A stretch of 64,000 nucleotides of DNA from Pseudomonas marginalis (GCF_008692035.1 NZ_VTFG01000001.1:3721501-3785500), one strand, 5' to 3'; numbered from the stretch's first letter, positions 18,444-28,598 are shown. The notes: a model not told the origin generated them from the sequence alone. Numbers and translations are program-made.

Positions 18444-20285
18444 ATGCCAGATTACCGCTCGAAAACATCCACCCACGGCCGCAACATGGCCGGCGCCCGC
18501 GCACTGTGGCGTGCCACGGGGATGAAAGATGACGACTTCAAGAAGCCGATCATCGCCATTGCCAACTCCTTTACCCAGTTCGTACCCGGCCACGTGCACC
18601 TCAAGGACCTGGGCCAACTAGTCGCCCGCGAGATCGAACGCGCTGGCGGCGTGGCAAAAGAATTCAACACCATCGCCGTGGACGACGGCATCGCCATGGG
18701 CCATGACGGCATGCTGTATTCCCTGCCGAGCCGCGAGATCATCGCCGACTCCGTGGAGTACATGGTCAACGCCCACTGCGCCGACGCCATCGTGTGCATC
18801 TCGAACTGCGACAAGATCACCCCCGGCATGCTGATGGCCGCCCTGCGCCTGAACATCCCGGTGATCTTCGTCTCCGGCGGCCCGATGGAAGCCGGCAAGA
18901 CCAAACTCGCCTCCCATGGCCTGGACCTGGTCGACGCCATGGTCATCGCCGCCGATTCCAGCGCTTCTGACGAGAAGGTCGCGGAATACGAGCGCAGCGC
19001 CTGCCCGACCTGCGGGTCGTGCTCCGGCATGTTCACCGCCAACTCGATGAACTGCCTGGTCGAAGCCCTCGGCTTGGCATTACCGGGCAACGGTTCGACC
19101 CTGGCCACCCACAGCGACCGCGAGCAACTGTTCCTGCAGGCCGGCCGCACCATCGTCGAGCTGTGCAAGCGCTACTACGGCGAGAACGATGAGTCGGTGT
19201 TGCCGCGCAATATCGCCAACTTCAAGGCGTTCGAAAACGCCATGACCCTGGACATCGCCATGGGCGGCTCCACCAACACCATCCTGCACTTGCTGGCTGC
19301 GGCCCAGGAAGCCGAGATCGATTTCGACCTGCGCGACATCGACCGCCTGTCCCGCCATGTGCCGCAACTGTGCAAGGTCGCGCCGAACATCCAGAAGTAC
19401 CATATGGAAGACGTGCACCGCGCCGGCGGGATCTTCTCGATCTTAGGCTCCCTGGCCCGTGGCGGCCTGCTGCACACCGACCTGCCGACCGTGCACAGCA
19501 AATCCCTGGCCGAAGGCATCGCCAAGTGGGACATCACCCTGACTGACGACGAAGCCGTGCACACCTTCTTCAAGGCTGGCCCGGCCGGTATCCCGACCCA
19601 GACCGCGTTCAGCCAGTCGACCCGTTGGGACACCCTGGACGCCGACCGTGAAAACGGCTGCATCCGCAGTGTCGAGCACGCCTACTCCAAGGAAGGCGGC
19701 CTGGCCGTGCTGTACGGCAACATTGCCCTCGACGGCTGCGTGGTGAAAACCGCCGGCGTGGATGAATCCATCCACGTCTTCGAAGGCCGCGCCAAGATCT
19801 ACGAAAGCCAGGACAGCTCGGTACGCGGCATCCTCGCCGACGAAGTCAAGGAAGGCGACATCGTGATCATCCGCTACGAAGGCCCGAAAGGCGGCCCGGG
19901 TATGCAAGAGATGCTCTACCCGACGTCGTACCTGAAGTCCAAGGGCCTGGGCAAAGCCTGCGCCCTGCTCACCGACGGCCGTTTCTCCGGCGGCACCTCG
20001 GGCCTGTCCATCGGCCACGCGTCACCTGAAGCCGCTGCCGGCGGTGCGATTGGCCTGGTGCAGGACGGCGACAAGGTCCTGATCGACATTCCGAACCGCT
20101 CGATCAACCTGTTGATCAGCGATGAAGAGCTGGCAGCGCGCCGGGTCGAGCAGGACAAGAAAGGTTGGAAGCCGGTGGAGAAGCGTCCGCGCAAAGTCAC
20201 GACCGCGTTGAAGGCCTATGCCTTGTTGGCGACCAGTGCCGACAAGGGTGCGGTACGTAACAAGGCAATGCTGGATGGGCTGTAA
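18444..20285 (+). CDS. ilvD: Dihydroxy-acid dehydratase
   Basis: IlvD dehydrates 2,3-dihydroxy-isovalerate and 2,3-dihydroxy-3-methylvalerate to the 2-keto acids that become valine, leucine and isoleucine. The 613-residue protein carries the iron-sulfur cluster segments [10 protein letters not shown] (Cys122) and [14 protein letters not shown] (about 187-200), and the C-terminal [14 protein letters not shown] motif. The start at 18444 follows CGGAG and gives the normal [13 protein letters not shown]-terminus. It stands alone with an intrinsic terminator behind it. The 277-base upstream gap shows no obvious leader peptide with branched-chain codons. Confidence 0.97.
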   Translation: MPDYRSKTSTHGRNMAGARALWRATGMKDDDFKKPIIAIANSFTQFVPGHVHLKDLGQLVAREIERAGGVAKEFNTIAVDDGIAMGHDGMLYSLPSREIIADSVEYMVNAHCADAIVCISNCDKITPGMLMAALRLNIPVIFVSGGPMEAGKTKLASHGLDLVDAMVIAADSSASDEKVAEYERSACPTCGSCSGMFTANSMNCLVEALGLALPGNGSTLATHSDREQLFLQAGRTIVELCKRYYGENDESVLPRNIANFKAFENAMTLDIAMGGSTNTILHLLAAAQEAEIDFDLRDIDRLSRHVPQLCKVAPNIQKYHMEDVHRAGGIFSILGSLARGGLLHTDLPTVHSKSLAEGIAKWDITLTDDEAVHTFFKAGPAGIPTQTAFSQSTRWDTLDADRENGCIRSVEHAYSKEGGLAVLYGNIALDGCVVKTAGVDESIHVFEGRAKIYESQDSSVRGILADEVKEGDIVIIRYEGPKGGPGMQEMLYPTSYLKSKGLGKACALLTDGRFSGGTSGLSIGHASPEAAAGGAIGLVQDGDKVLIDIPNRSINLLISDEELAARRVEQDKKGWKPVEKRPRKVTTALKAYALLATSADKGAVRNKAMLDGL

Positions 20286-20304
20286 GGGCTAACCGCCACA
20301 CATG

Positions 20305-20335
20305 AAAATGCCCCGCCAAATGCGGGGCATTTTTA
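20305..20335 (+). terminator. Intrinsic terminator of ilvD
   Basis: AAAATGCCCCGC and GCGGGGCATTTT arms with a 5-base loop and a T-run at 20330-20334. The A-run on the other side makes it usable also for the convergent receptor gene. Confidence 0.9.
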
Positions 20336-20348
20336 TATCCGGATGTAA

Positions 20349-22796
20349 TCAGAACTGCGGCGTGTAGGTCATCGTAAACATCACATTACGCGGATCACCG
20401 TAGTAGTTGCTGCCCCAGTTCGCGTTGTAGGCAGGGATGTAATACTTCTTGTCGAACATGTTGTACAGGTTCGCCGCGACGGTGAACTCCTGGTTGATCT
20501 TGTAGGCCACCCGCGAATCCCACAGTGCATTGCCCGGCACACTGAAGGTGCGGTCGTAGGCCACGGTACTGCTTTGCGCGGTCACCCCGGCGCCGACGCT
20601 GACTTTATTCCAGTCCCCCGGCAATTGGTAATCGCCCCAGACCTTGAGCAAGTGCTTGGGCGTCCAGGTACTGAAGACCTTGCCTTCGTAGGTGTCGTCC
20701 TTGAGGAATTTGGTCGTGTTGTAGGTGTAACTGGAGACCAGTTGCAAACCCGGCAGCACTTCGCCGCCTAACGTGGCTTCAAAACCCTGGCTGCGGACTT
20801 TGCCCGAGGCGACCGAGCAGTACCAGCCATCGCAGTTCATCGGCCCTTGAAGGTCTTGGACGCCGCGATTTTCCTGATCATAACGGAAGATCGCGAACGA
20901 GGTATTGAGACGACCATCCGCCAACTCACCCTTGAGACCCAGCTCGTAGTTCTTGCCCTCGATAGGCTTGAGCAAGGAGCCGGAAGTTGTCCGGTTGGTT
21001 TGTGGTTCGAACGCATCGGCGTAACTGGCATAGGCAGACCATTGGTCATTGAGGGCATATACCAGGCCCGCATACGGCGTGACCTTGCCATTCGTCTGAG
21101 TGGCGCTTCCGGACGGACTGCCGTACACCCCCCTGGAACCACTCTGGTCGATGTAGGAATAGTCATACCAACTGGTACGTGCACCAACGATCAAGGTCAG
21201 CGGATCGAGCACTTTCACGCGCCAGGTGCCGTAGATACCTTTCTGACGAATGTCGTACCAGCTCCTCGACGCATTTCCTGCCTGAAACAGCTGGTACTTA
21301 TCGCGCTGCGGACGGTTGTGGTCGATGTTGAAAATATCGGCGCCAGCCGTCGCCGCACGGGCCCATTGGTCGTCTGTGGTGAGCTTGGAATAGTTGGCGC
21401 CCAACACCATCTCCTGTTGGAAACCCAGCCCTTCAAACTCGCCGTTGACATACACATCCGCGCCGCGACTTTTGGTATTGAAGTCGGTAACCCAGTCCAC
21501 ATAGCGCACGTTACCGGTGTCGCCGGGGTTGGGGATGGCGTCCCACGTCGCTTGGTAGGTCGCGTCGTTATGTTCGTCCATCGCCACGAGGGCGGCTTTC
21601 ACTTTCCAGTCGTCGTTGAAGCGATGCTCGATGTCGGCGAACACCTGGGTCTGGTTGTTGACGGCGCGGTTCCAGCTGGCACCGACGAAGGTGGAGCGTG
21701 ACAGGCCAATATCGTTGCCGTTGGCGTAACGGGGCAGCGACATGAAGTTGGGGCGTGAATGGCCTTTCTGGTTGCTGATACCAACACCCACGGTGGTGTC
21801 AGGCGTGAAGTCGTAGTCCACCGCCCCGTAGACCGTCTGATTCCAGCCGCCGGCATAGTCGACAAAGGAATCGGTGGTGTCGTAATCCGCCACAAAGCGG
21901 CCGCGCAACGTGCCTTCGGCGTTCAGCGGCCCCCCCGCATCCACCTGGGTGCCATAGTGATCCCACGAACCGGCCTTGGCGGTGACGGTCACCGTAGGCG
22001 CCTGCTGGCCGCGCTTGCGCACCAGGTTCATGGTGCCGCCGGGGCTGTTGGCGCCTTGCAGCAAAGCGGCCGGACCGCGCAAGGTTTCGACGCGGTCGTA
22101 GATCGCCATGTTTTCGGTAAGGTAGCTGCCCAGCGCGTAGGTGTTACGCGGGATGCCGACGCCGTCGTATTGCAGGGTGCCGATCTCGAAGCCACGGGAG
22201 AAGATGAACATGCCGGGGCCCGGGGATTTGGTCGCGGTCAGGCCGGGCGTGCGCTTGACCACTTCGGAGAGCTTGGTGGTGTTCTGGTCGTCCATCTGCT
22301 TGCGGGTCATGACGCTGACCGATTGCGGGATGTCCTTGAGTTTCTGTTCGCCCTTGCCCAGGGTCACTGCGCCGGTGGTGTAGGAGCCGCTGCCTTCGGT
22401 GGTGGCGCCCAAGTGTTCGGCGCTGATGGTGGTGGCGCCGACTTCGATGGCGGAGCCTGTGTCCATGCGCTTTTCCAGGGTCACGGTGTCCGCGTTGATA
22501 AACGCCGCACTCAGCCCGGTACCGCCGAGCAGTTGCCCCAAGGCTTCGCGCTGGCCGAGGCTGCCTTTGACACCCGGCGACAGCACGCCCTGGGTCAACT
22601 CACCCGACACCAGCACCTGAACTCGCGTCACCGCCGAAAACGCCGCCAGCGCACCGTCCAGGCTTTGCCCTGCAATATCGAAACGGTAGGTCTGGGCCTG
22701 GGTGGTTTCGGCGGCCTGCAAATACAGCGGCGCAGTGCCACAGGCCATGGAAATGGCCAGTGCCAACAAGGACCGTGCGGCGAATCGATGTGCCAT
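20349..22796 (-). CDS. TonB-dependent siderophore receptor with signalling (STN) domain
   Basis: An 815-residue outer-membrane receptor. After a signal peptide (about 1-29) comes an STN signalling domain (about 35-105), a spacer, a plug domain (about 140-260, with IPQSVSVMTRKQMDD and the R-G-F segment), and a 22-strand barrel ending in the terminal phenylalanine (TMTYTPQF). The STN domain means it senses its ferric siderophore and signals through FecR to the FecI sigma factor encoded just upstream in transcription order. I start at ATG 22796 with GGGGAG ahead, not at the TTG 22817. The cognate siderophore cannot be identified; no siderophore synthesis genes are nearby. Confidence 0.93.
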   Translation of the reverse strand: MAHRFAARSLLALAISMACGTAPLYLQAAETTQAQTYRFDIAGQSLDGALAAFSAVTRVQVLVSGELTQGVLSPGVKGSLGQREALGQLLGGTGLSAAFINADTVTLEKRMDTGSAIEVGATTISAEHLGATTEGSGSYTTGAVTLGKGEQKLKDIPQSVSVMTRKQMDDQNTTKLSEVVKRTPGLTATKSPGPGMFIFSRGFEIGTLQYDGVGIPRNTYALGSYLTENMAIYDRVETLRGPAALLQGANSPGGTMNLVRKRGQQAPTVTVTAKAGSWDHYGTQVDAGGPLNAEGTLRGRFVADYDTTDSFVDYAGGWNQTVYGAVDYDFTPDTTVGVGISNQKGHSRPNFMSLPRYANGNDIGLSRSTFVGASWNRAVNNQTQVFADIEHRFNDDWKVKAALVAMDEHNDATYQATWDAIPNPGDTGNVRYVDWVTDFNTKSRGADVYVNGEFEGLGFQQEMVLGANYSKLTTDDQWARAATAGADIFNIDHNRPQRDKYQLFQAGNASRSWYDIRQKGIYGTWRVKVLDPLTLIVGARTSWYDYSYIDQSGSRGVYGSPSGSATQTNGKVTPYAGLVYALNDQWSAYASYADAFEPQTNRTTSGSLLKPIEGKNYELGLKGELADGRLNTSFAIFRYDQENRGVQDLQGPMNCDGWYCSVASGKVRSQGFEATLGGEVLPGLQLVSSYTYNTTKFLKDDTYEGKVFSTWTPKHLLKVWGDYQLPGDWNKVSVGAGVTAQSSTVAYDRTFSVPGNALWDSRVAYKINQEFTVAANLYNMFDKKYYIPAYNANWGSNYYGDPRNVMFTMTYTPQF

Positions 22797-22878
22797 GGAT
22801 GGTGCTCCCCGGTGCAAAAAGTCTGTGATCGGCGCCGCACTACTTGAGAGTGCTTACTATTTACGCCTCAGTGATCAA

Positions 22879-22915
22879 GGACGAGTGCCTGGGGAGAAAC
22901 CCTGAAAGTTTTTTC
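22879..22915 (-). promoter_or_regulatory. Candidate iron-sigma promoter of the receptor gene
   Basis: On the minus strand a GAAAAAA run (22915-22909) is followed by CGTCC (22883-22879), in the gap between fecR and the receptor gene. AT-rich run followed by CGTC is the general look of promoters read by FecI-like iron-starvation sigma factors; the spacing here is longer than usual, so this is a weak call. Confidence 0.3.
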
Positions 22916-22927
22916 AAAAAGTTGCGA

Positions 22928-23884
22928 TTACGATGCCTTGCCTTCGCGCAACACCAGTAAATACGGGGTGTAGTGCTCGGCACGCAGGTTGAGGGTGTAC
23001 TCCAGCGCTTTGATCACGGCTTCGGGCTTGTCGATTTCAAACACACCCGACACCACGCGGTTGCGCAGCGCATCACCGAGCACCAGAGTCTTGCCGGGCC
23101 AATAGCGATTCAACTCGCTCACCACTTCCGACAGCGGCTGCTGGCGGAACACCAGTTGCCGTTGGCGCCAGGCAAAGCCGCTGGCCGGGTCGAAAGCATG
23201 CACCTCGGCCAGGCGCTGGCCTTGATATTCCACGGCCCGCCCTGGCTCCAGGTACACCGGTTCACCGCTGCCGGCACTGACCTGCACCTTGCCCTGCGCC
23301 ACCTGCACCCGCGTCTGCGCATCGCGCCGCGCAACGCTGAACTGCGTCCCGACCACCTTCACCCAGCCGTCGCCGGACTGCACCACGAACGGCCGTGTCG
23401 GATCCTTGGTGACGTCGAAAAAGCCTTCGCCACGCAGCAAACGGATTTGCCGTTCGCCCCCGCTCAAGCGGATCTGCACCGCGCTGTCGGTGTTGAGTTG
23501 CAGGTGCGAGCCGTCGGCCAGTTCGATGCTGCGCGACTCGCCGGTGCCGGTGGCGTAGTCCGCGCGCAGGCGATCGAGCCATGGCGTGTTCTGCACGGTA
23601 AGCCCCACGGCCAGCAACACCGCCGCAGCACACGCGCAACGCTGCCAGGCTCGCGCCGGTTCGCGCCAGGCGGCCTGTTCGGCGCGGCGAATCACCCGCG
23701 CCGGTTCGCGCAGGCCGCCGAGCATCGCCTGCACTTCCCGCCAGGCGTCATCCTGGGCCGGGCCTTGCCCCAGCCAGGCGGCAAAAGCGTCCATGTCAGC
23801 CGGCGTTACGTCCTCGGCCTGCAGGCGGAAGTACCAGCCAGACGCTTCGTCGAACAACACGTCGGCAGTGGAGGTGGCGGTCAT
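22928..23884 (-). CDS. fecR: FecR family anti-sigma/sigma regulator
   Basis: A 318-residue inner-membrane regulator. The N-terminal cytoplasmic part has the DUF4880-like segment (FRLQAEDVTPADMDAFAAWL), a single membrane span near residues 84-100, then the periplasmic FecR domain (DGSHLQLNTDSAV, GEGFFDVTKDPTRPFVV, GTQFSVARRD) that contacts the STN domain of the receptor. Its ATG overlaps the stop of the sigma-factor gene (23881-23884), so the two are translationally coupled. It should hold or activate the sigma factor until ferric siderophore binds. Confidence 0.93.
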   Translation of the reverse strand: MTATSTADVLFDEASGWYFRLQAEDVTPADMDAFAAWLGQGPAQDDAWREVQAMLGGLREPARVIRRAEQAAWREPARAWQRCACAAAVLLAVGLTVQNTPWLDRLRADYATGTGESRSIELADGSHLQLNTDSAVQIRLSGGERQIRLLRGEGFFDVTKDPTRPFVVQSGDGWVKVVGTQFSVARRDAQTRVQVAQGKVQVSAGSGEPVYLEPGRAVEYQGQRLAEVHAFDPASGFAWRQRQLVFRQQPLSEVVSELNRYWPGKTLVLGDALRNRVVSGVFEIDKPEAVIKALEYTLNLRAEHYTPYLLVLREGKAS

Positions 23885-24414
23885 GAGCGACGTCCTTGTT
23901 CATCGCAGGCAAGCCGCGTCTTGATGTACGCGCGGCATTCAATCAAGGCGCGACGCAGTTGGTATTCCACACTGCGTGCCGTGATCGACAGACGTTCGCC
24001 AATCTCGCGGTAGGAAAGTTCGTCGACATGATAAAGCAGGAAGATCTGCCGAGTCGCTGGGGGCAACGCCAGGATCGCATCCTGCATCAGTTGTTCCTGT
24101 TGGTAGGCGGCTAATTGCTCGTCGGCACCCGGATTGCTGCACGGCAGCTCTTCGCTGGGCTCGCCGGCGTCCAGGCGCTCACGGCGGATGGCCTGGCGCT
24201 GGTGATCGCGCACCAGGTTGCTGGCGATGGTGAAGAGGAAGGCTGGAAGGTTGTCGATCTTTTCGCCGCAGTCCATGCGAGCCAGGCGCAGGAACGACTC
24301 CTGAGTCAGGTCGGCGGCCACCTGGGCGCTGCCGGTGCGGCGAGTGACGAAGGCTTCGAGGGCTTTCTTCTGCTCCGCGAACAGGCGCGCGATCTGCGAA
24401 TTCCAGGAGGGCAC
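23881..24414 (-). CDS. fecI: FecI-like ECF RNA polymerase sigma factor
   Basis: A 177-residue extracytoplasmic-function sigma factor. Region 2 (FVTRRTGSAQVAADLTQESFLRLAR, with the -10 binding segment following) occupies about residues 24-95, and region 4 with a helix-turn-helix (ELSYREIGERLSITARSVEYQ) about 130-155. The start is a GTG at 24414. Together with fecR and the STN-type receptor it makes a cell-surface signalling unit controlling the receptor gene. A candidate Fur site lies about 70 bases upstream. Confidence 0.93.
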   Translation of the reverse strand: MPSWNSQIARLFAEQKKALEAFVTRRTGSAQVAADLTQESFLRLARMDCGEKIDNLPAFLFTIASNLVRDHQRQAIRRERLDAGEPSEELPCSNPGADEQLAAYQQEQLMQDAILALPPATRQIFLLYHVDELSYREIGERLSITARSVEYQLRRALIECRAYIKTRLACDEQGRRS

Positions 24415-24480
24415 AGCACTACCTTGAGAAGAACGGAGGGTTCAGGAAGTGCGCACGCTAGCAGAGGATGAGATTGGTTC

Positions 24481-24499
24481 GCAATTGATATCTATTTTA
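24481..24499. promoter_or_regulatory. Candidate Fur box upstream of fecI
   Basis: GCAATTGATATCTATTTTA matches 11 of 19 positions of the Fur consensus (GATAATGATAATCATTATC) by eye, 67 bases upstream of the sigma-factor start. Iron repression by Fur is the rule for fecI-type genes, but a match of 11/19 is marginal. Confidence 0.4.
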
Positions 24500-24530
24500 G
24501 GCTGGATTTTGTGGTGCCCTTGAGTCCGCC

Positions 24531-24603
24531 ATCGGGGGCAAGCCCCCTCCCACCTTTTGATGTGTGAACACATTAAAAATGTGGGAGCTGGCTTGCCTGG
24601 GAT
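24531..24603. repeat. REPIN between fecI and pchP
   Basis: Left arm ATCGGGGGCAAGCCCCCTCC is canonical; the right arm (AATGTGGGAGCTGGCTTGCC) is diverged, so this is a partly decayed inverted REP pair. Confidence 0.75.
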
Positions 24604-24618
24604 GCAGGCGACCCGGTG

Positions 24619-25677
24619 TTACTGAATCTCGTCAGGCTTGACGATCACCCAGTTCTTGTCCGCCGTCACCGGCAACCCTTCCTTGGCTTGCGCCTCGGCA
24701 TGCTTGGCGATCATGCCGTTGAGTTGGGTCATGTATTTGTCCTTGCGGTTGATCCACAGGTGGATACCGCCCTTGGCCACGTCCACATCGTGGAACAGCA
24801 TGTAACCGTCGCTGGTCGGCGTATCGCCGCCGACGATCACCGGTTTTTTCCATTCATCGATGTAGGTGAGGATCGCCGCGTGCTTGCCGGCCATCCAGGT
24901 GGCAGGGGTCCACAGGTAGGGGGTCAGCTCCAGGCCGAGGTTGGCTTTTTCGTCGTATTTACCGGCGGCGATCTGTTTACGTGCGGTGGTCAGTTCGCCC
25001 GTGTTGCGGTCCTTGAGCAAGGTCGTTACGCCAATGACATTCTCGGGTTTGACGTTGTAGCCGTACTTCGGATCGGCGGCGACCATGCGCACCAGCTCTT
25101 CCGACGCGGCGGTCATCACGTACACCTCGATGCCGTTTTCCATCAGCTTGTTGTACAGCTCGGCCTGGCCGGTGAAGACCTTCGGCGGCTGTACCTCGGA
25201 CTGCTTGACCACGTCGCCTTCGAAATAGCTGACCGGCACCGGTTTGCCGGAGGCCATCAGTTCATCCACCTGGACCTTGAGTTCCTTGAGGGTGAAGCCG
25301 GAAAACACCTGCGCAACCCACGGGTAGCAGACCATGTCGTCGACTTCGCAAAGGCGGTAGTAGTAACTGAACAGACTTTCCTTATGGTCGGCGGTGTCTT
25401 TGAACGGCATCAGCTTGAGCGACGGGTCGAGGCTGTCGCGGGTGATCAGGCCCTTGTTTTCCATGTAGGGCAGCAGGGATTCTTCGAGGTCGTAGCGGTA
25501 GCTGGTGTTGTCCATGTCGAACACCGCGAAGTTACCCTTGTTGGCGTTGGCGGCGATCATCTCGTTCAGTTGTTTGGCGGCGGGTGCCGGCCAGTGTTTC
25601 AACTCGGTGGCGGCGAACGCCTGGCTGGCGAGTCCGAGGCAGAATGCGGCGGCTAGTAATTTCGGCGCGAGCTTCAT
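24619..25677 (-). CDS. pchP: Phosphorylcholine phosphatase (HAD family, periplasmic)
   Basis: A 352-residue HAD phosphatase with a signal peptide (about 1-22). Motif I is DMDNT at residues 54-58, which is position 31-32 of the mature protein, matching the numbering reported for Pseudomonas aeruginosa PchP; motif II is in MTAASEE and motif III/IV in GGDTPTSDG near residue 285. PchP removes phosphate from phosphorylcholine in the periplasm, releasing choline for uptake, and acts in phosphatidylcholine breakdown with phospholipase C. The gene stands alone, divergent from the cystine symporter. Assignment rests on whole-protein resemblance and motifs. Confidence 0.85.
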   Translation of the reverse strand: MKLAPKLLAAAFCLGLASQAFAATELKHWPAPAAKQLNEMIAANANKGNFAVFDMDNTSYRYDLEESLLPYMENKGLITRDSLDPSLKLMPFKDTADHKESLFSYYYRLCEVDDMVCYPWVAQVFSGFTLKELKVQVDELMASGKPVPVSYFEGDVVKQSEVQPPKVFTGQAELYNKLMENGIEVYVMTAASEELVRMVAADPKYGYNVKPENVIGVTTLLKDRNTGELTTARKQIAAGKYDEKANLGLELTPYLWTPATWMAGKHAAILTYIDEWKKPVIVGGDTPTSDGYMLFHDVDVAKGGIHLWINRKDKYMTQLNGMIAKHAEAQAKEGLPVTADKNWVIVKPDEIQ

Positions 25678-25919
25678 AGGCGTTGTCTCCCTGAGTGAAA
25701 GACATGGACGCTAACAAATCCCTGTGACAGTTCCCAACGCGAGCACGACGGTGTGCGTCCTGATTCCGTCATGGGCATACGCCGGAGCGTCAGCAGCTTA
25801 TTCCAAAAACGACAGTCGCCATTCCATATTGGTATTAAATCAATATATTTCAAGCTGTTAGGATTTCCGGTTCGCAATCGCAGGCTCACGCGATTGGCTG
25901 CCTTCTCAACGGAGCTTCA

Positions 25920-27311
25920 ATGAATCTGCCCCTGATTCTCAACTTGCTGGTGTTCGTGGCCCTGTTGCTGGGCCTGGCACAAACCCGTCGCACCCACTGG
26001 AGCCTCGCCAAGAAGGTTCTGTTCGCCCTGGTCCTCGGTGTAGCGTTCGGTACGGCCTTGCACGCCATTTACGGCGACGGCAACCCCGTGCTCAAAGCCT
26101 CCATTGGCTGGTTCGACCTGGTCGGCAACGGCTACGTGCAACTGTTGCAAATGATCGTGATCCCGCTGGTATTCGCCTCGATCCTCAGTGCCGTGGCGCG
26201 CCTGCATAACGCCTCGTCCCTGGGCAAGATCAGCTTCCTGACCATTGGTACGCTGCTGTTCACCACCGCAATTGCCGCGCTGATCGGTATCGGCCTGACC
26301 AACCTGTTCGGCCTCACCGCCGAAGGCCTGGTGGCCGGCACCCAGGAAATGGCACGCCTGCAAGTGATCCAGAGCGATTACGCCGGCAAGGTCGCCGACC
26401 TGAATATCCCGCAGTTGCTGCTCTCGTTCGTGCCGGCCAACCCGTTCGCCGACCTGGCCCGGGCCAAGCCGACGTCGATCATCAGCGTGGTGATTTTCGC
26501 CGCCTTCCTTGGGGTTGCCGCGCTGCAACTGCTCAAGGATGACGTGGAAAAAGGCCAGAAGGTGCTCAACGCCATCGACACCCTGCAAGCCTGGGTGATG
26601 CGCCTGGTGCGCCTGGTGATGAAGCTGACGCCGTACGGTGTGCTGGCGCTGATGACCAAGGTCGTCGCCGGTTCCAACCTGCAGGACATCATCAAGCTCG
26701 GCAGTTTTGTGGTGGTGTCGTACCTGGCCCTGGGCCTGATGTTCGTGGTGCACGGCCTGCTGCTGTCGTTGGCCGGGATCAACCCGCTGCGCTTCTTCCG
26801 CAAGGTCTGGCCGGTACTGACCTTTGCCTTCACCAGCCGCTCCAGCGCGGCGGCCATCCCGCTGAGCATTGAAGCGCAGACCCGCCGCCTGGGCATCCCG
26901 CACTCCATCGCCGGCTTCGCCGCCTCATTTGGCGCGACCATCGGCCAGAACGGTTGCGCCGGTCTCTACCCTGCCATGTTGGCGGTGATGGTAGCGCCGA
27001 CCGTGGGCATCAACCCGCTGGACCCGCTGTGGATCGCGACCCTGGTAGCGATTGTGACCCTCAGTTCGGCCGGTGTGGCGGGGGTGGGCGGCGGCGCGAC
27101 CTTCGCCGCGTTGATCGTGCTCCCGGCCATGGGCTTGCCGGTGTCACTGGTGGCGCTGCTGATTTCCGTGGAGCCGCTGATCGACATGGGCCGTACGGCG
27201 CTGAACGTGAATGGTTCGATGACGGCGGGGGCAATTACCAGCCAGATCATGGGGCAGACGGATAAAGCGTTGTTGGATGCGGATGAGCATGCGGAGTTAG
27301 CGCAGGCCTGA
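25920..27311 (+). CDS. tcyP: TcyP/YdjN-like L-cystine:cation symporter
   Basis: A 463-residue dicarboxylate/amino acid:cation symporter (SLC1 fold) with about eight helices and the serine-rich re-entrant loop [15 protein letters not shown] (about residues 303-317). Length and the start [17 protein letters not shown] resemble TcyP/YdjN, a Na+-dependent importer of L-cystine, rather than DctA (which lacks this N-terminus). GGAG precedes the ATG. Transcription is divergent from pchP. An insertion sequence begins 17 bases after the stop, where a REPIN used to be, so any REPIN-based 3' end of this mRNA is disrupted. Confidence 0.82.
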   Translation: MNLPLILNLLVFVALLLGLAQTRRTHWSLAKKVLFALVLGVAFGTALHAIYGDGNPVLKASIGWFDLVGNGYVQLLQMIVIPLVFASILSAVARLHNASSLGKISFLTIGTLLFTTAIAALIGIGLTNLFGLTAEGLVAGTQEMARLQVIQSDYAGKVADLNIPQLLLSFVPANPFADLARAKPTSIISVVIFAAFLGVAALQLLKDDVEKGQKVLNAIDTLQAWVMRLVRLVMKLTPYGVLALMTKVVAGSNLQDIIKLGSFVVVSYLALGLMFVVHGLLLSLAGINPLRFFRKVWPVLTFAFTSRSSAAAIPLSIEAQTRRLGIPHSIAGFAASFGATIGQNGCAGLYPAMLAVMVAPTVGINPLDPLWIATLVAIVTLSSAGVAGVGGGATFAALIVLPAMGLPVSLVALLISVEPLIDMGRTALNVNGSMTAGAITSQIMGQTDKALLDADEHAELAQA

Positions 27312-27332
27312 TAGGCCGCCATCGGGGTGTAG

Positions 27333-27377
27333 AACCGTAGACATCGTTTACATCTGAAACCGGGGACATCGTTTACA
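27333..27377 (+). repeat. Left end of IS: doubled terminal repeat
   Basis: Two direct copies of the motif, AACCGTAGACATCGTTTACA (27333-27352) and AACCGGGGACATCGTTTACA (27358-27377), spaced 25 bases start to start. The inner copy contains the transposase stop codon (27373-27375). These are probable transposase binding sites. Confidence 0.85.
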
Positions 27378-28521
27378 CATTTGAGGCCTGGACGCGGGTC
27401 ATACCTCGTCCAAGCCTCCCCAAGGGATAATCACACAGGTACAAATCCCAAGCATCATCTTCAGCTTCTTTGAGCCCTATCCTTTCCCCGGACAGCGCCT
27501 CGCTGATAAATACCAACTTGCCGTTCCACTTGATCGATCCGTCCTGCCTGACGCTTCGAACTTTCATTTCTGCCGGATATTCCACATCGGGCAAGCACCC
27601 TGGATAAATTCGGGTGGACGGCACATACAAGTCTCCCGGACTTTTCATGCCGAGCGCTTCGTGAGGGCGTACGTAATTAAACTCATGCCTGAAATGCTCC
27701 AGCAAAAGCTGCTGCTCGACTAAGTTTTTCCCTAAGGGCAACTCAAGTTTCAAGCTACGGTGCATTCGTTCATGGCGACCATTCTGGGCGGGCCTTCCCG
27801 GCATGGTTCGCTCGGGATAAATACCCAGCCGAATCCACCAAACTGCCAGTGTGGATATTCTTGCCAGGCCAGGAGAGGCGAACGGTACCCCGTTGTCCGA
27901 ACGGATAACTTCCGGCATGCCGTACTCCTGAAAAAGCCTCTCAAAGGCCTGTTTTACAGGCTGGGTCATGATCTTGGGATGGGCCCTGCACGCTAAAATC
28001 AGCCGCGACGCATGGTCTGTGACGGTCAAAGGGAAGCACATCTGAGCATTAAGCATCTTGAACTGCCCTTTGTAGTCAGCACACCACGTCTTGTTAGGTT
28101 CGTCGGCCTTTCGCATTTGTGCGTGGGAAATGCTGTGTCGGCGTTTGAAGCGCCGCTTTTTGACGAGCCCAAGTCGGTCAAGCCATTGACCGGCCGTACT
28201 TGGAGAGGGCCAGGTGACGGAGGGATCTTCCAGCCGTAATAGCTCGAGAAGCTTTTTCGGCCCCCATTTATCGTGAGCCTCCTTCATCGCGACTACACGG
28301 GCCAAAATCTCGTCGTCGGTTTTATTTGGGCTGTTGTGAGGTCGCCGGGACAGTTCGGATAAAGACCTCAAATCGCCGTCGTGCCGGGTAATCCACTTAT
28401 CGACGGTAGGTCGGCTAACGTCAAAGCGGCGTGCCAACTGGCTTTTAGTGAAGTTGCCAGAAAGCCAATCAGCTACCAGCTTGATTCTTTGATTCATGGG
28501 GGACTCTTGGTTCCAGGGCAT
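27373..28521 (-). CDS. IS481-family DDE transposase
   Basis: A 382-residue transposase. An N-terminal helix-turn-helix (KSQLARRFDVSRPTVDKWI, about residues 25-44) is followed by an integrase core (rve) with the catalytic triad visible: D in WCADYKGQF, D in IRSDNGVPF and E in GRHERMH, with the 35-residue spacing expected between the second D and the E. The frame is intact, so the element may be active. Start 28521 has AGGAGGT nine bases upstream. Codon use is less GC-rich than in neighbouring genes, as expected for a mobile gene. Confidence 0.9.
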   Translation of the reverse strand: MPWNQESPMNQRIKLVADWLSGNFTKSQLARRFDVSRPTVDKWITRHDGDLRSLSELSRRPHNSPNKTDDEILARVVAMKEAHDKWGPKKLLELLRLEDPSVTWPSPSTAGQWLDRLGLVKKRRFKRRHSISHAQMRKADEPNKTWCADYKGQFKMLNAQMCFPLTVTDHASRLILACRAHPKIMTQPVKQAFERLFQEYGMPEVIRSDNGVPFASPGLARISTLAVWWIRLGIYPERTMPGRPAQNGRHERMHRSLKLELPLGKNLVEQQLLLEHFRHEFNYVRPHEALGMKSPGDLYVPSTRIYPGCLPDVEYPAEMKVRSVRQDGSIKWNGKLVFISEALSGERIGLKEAEDDAWDLYLCDYPLGRLGRGMTRVQASNV

Positions 28522-28553
28522 GATCAGTTACCTCCTGATCATGCGTATTAGCC

Positions 28554-28598
28554 TGTAAACCATGTCCCCGGTTAGAAATGTAAACGATGTCCCCGGTT
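28554..28598 (-). repeat. Right end of IS: doubled terminal repeat
   Basis: Reading the minus strand, AACCGGGGACATCGTTTACA (28598-28579) and AACCGGGGACATGGTTTACA (28573-28554), again 25 bases apart, mirroring the left end. Confidence 0.85.
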
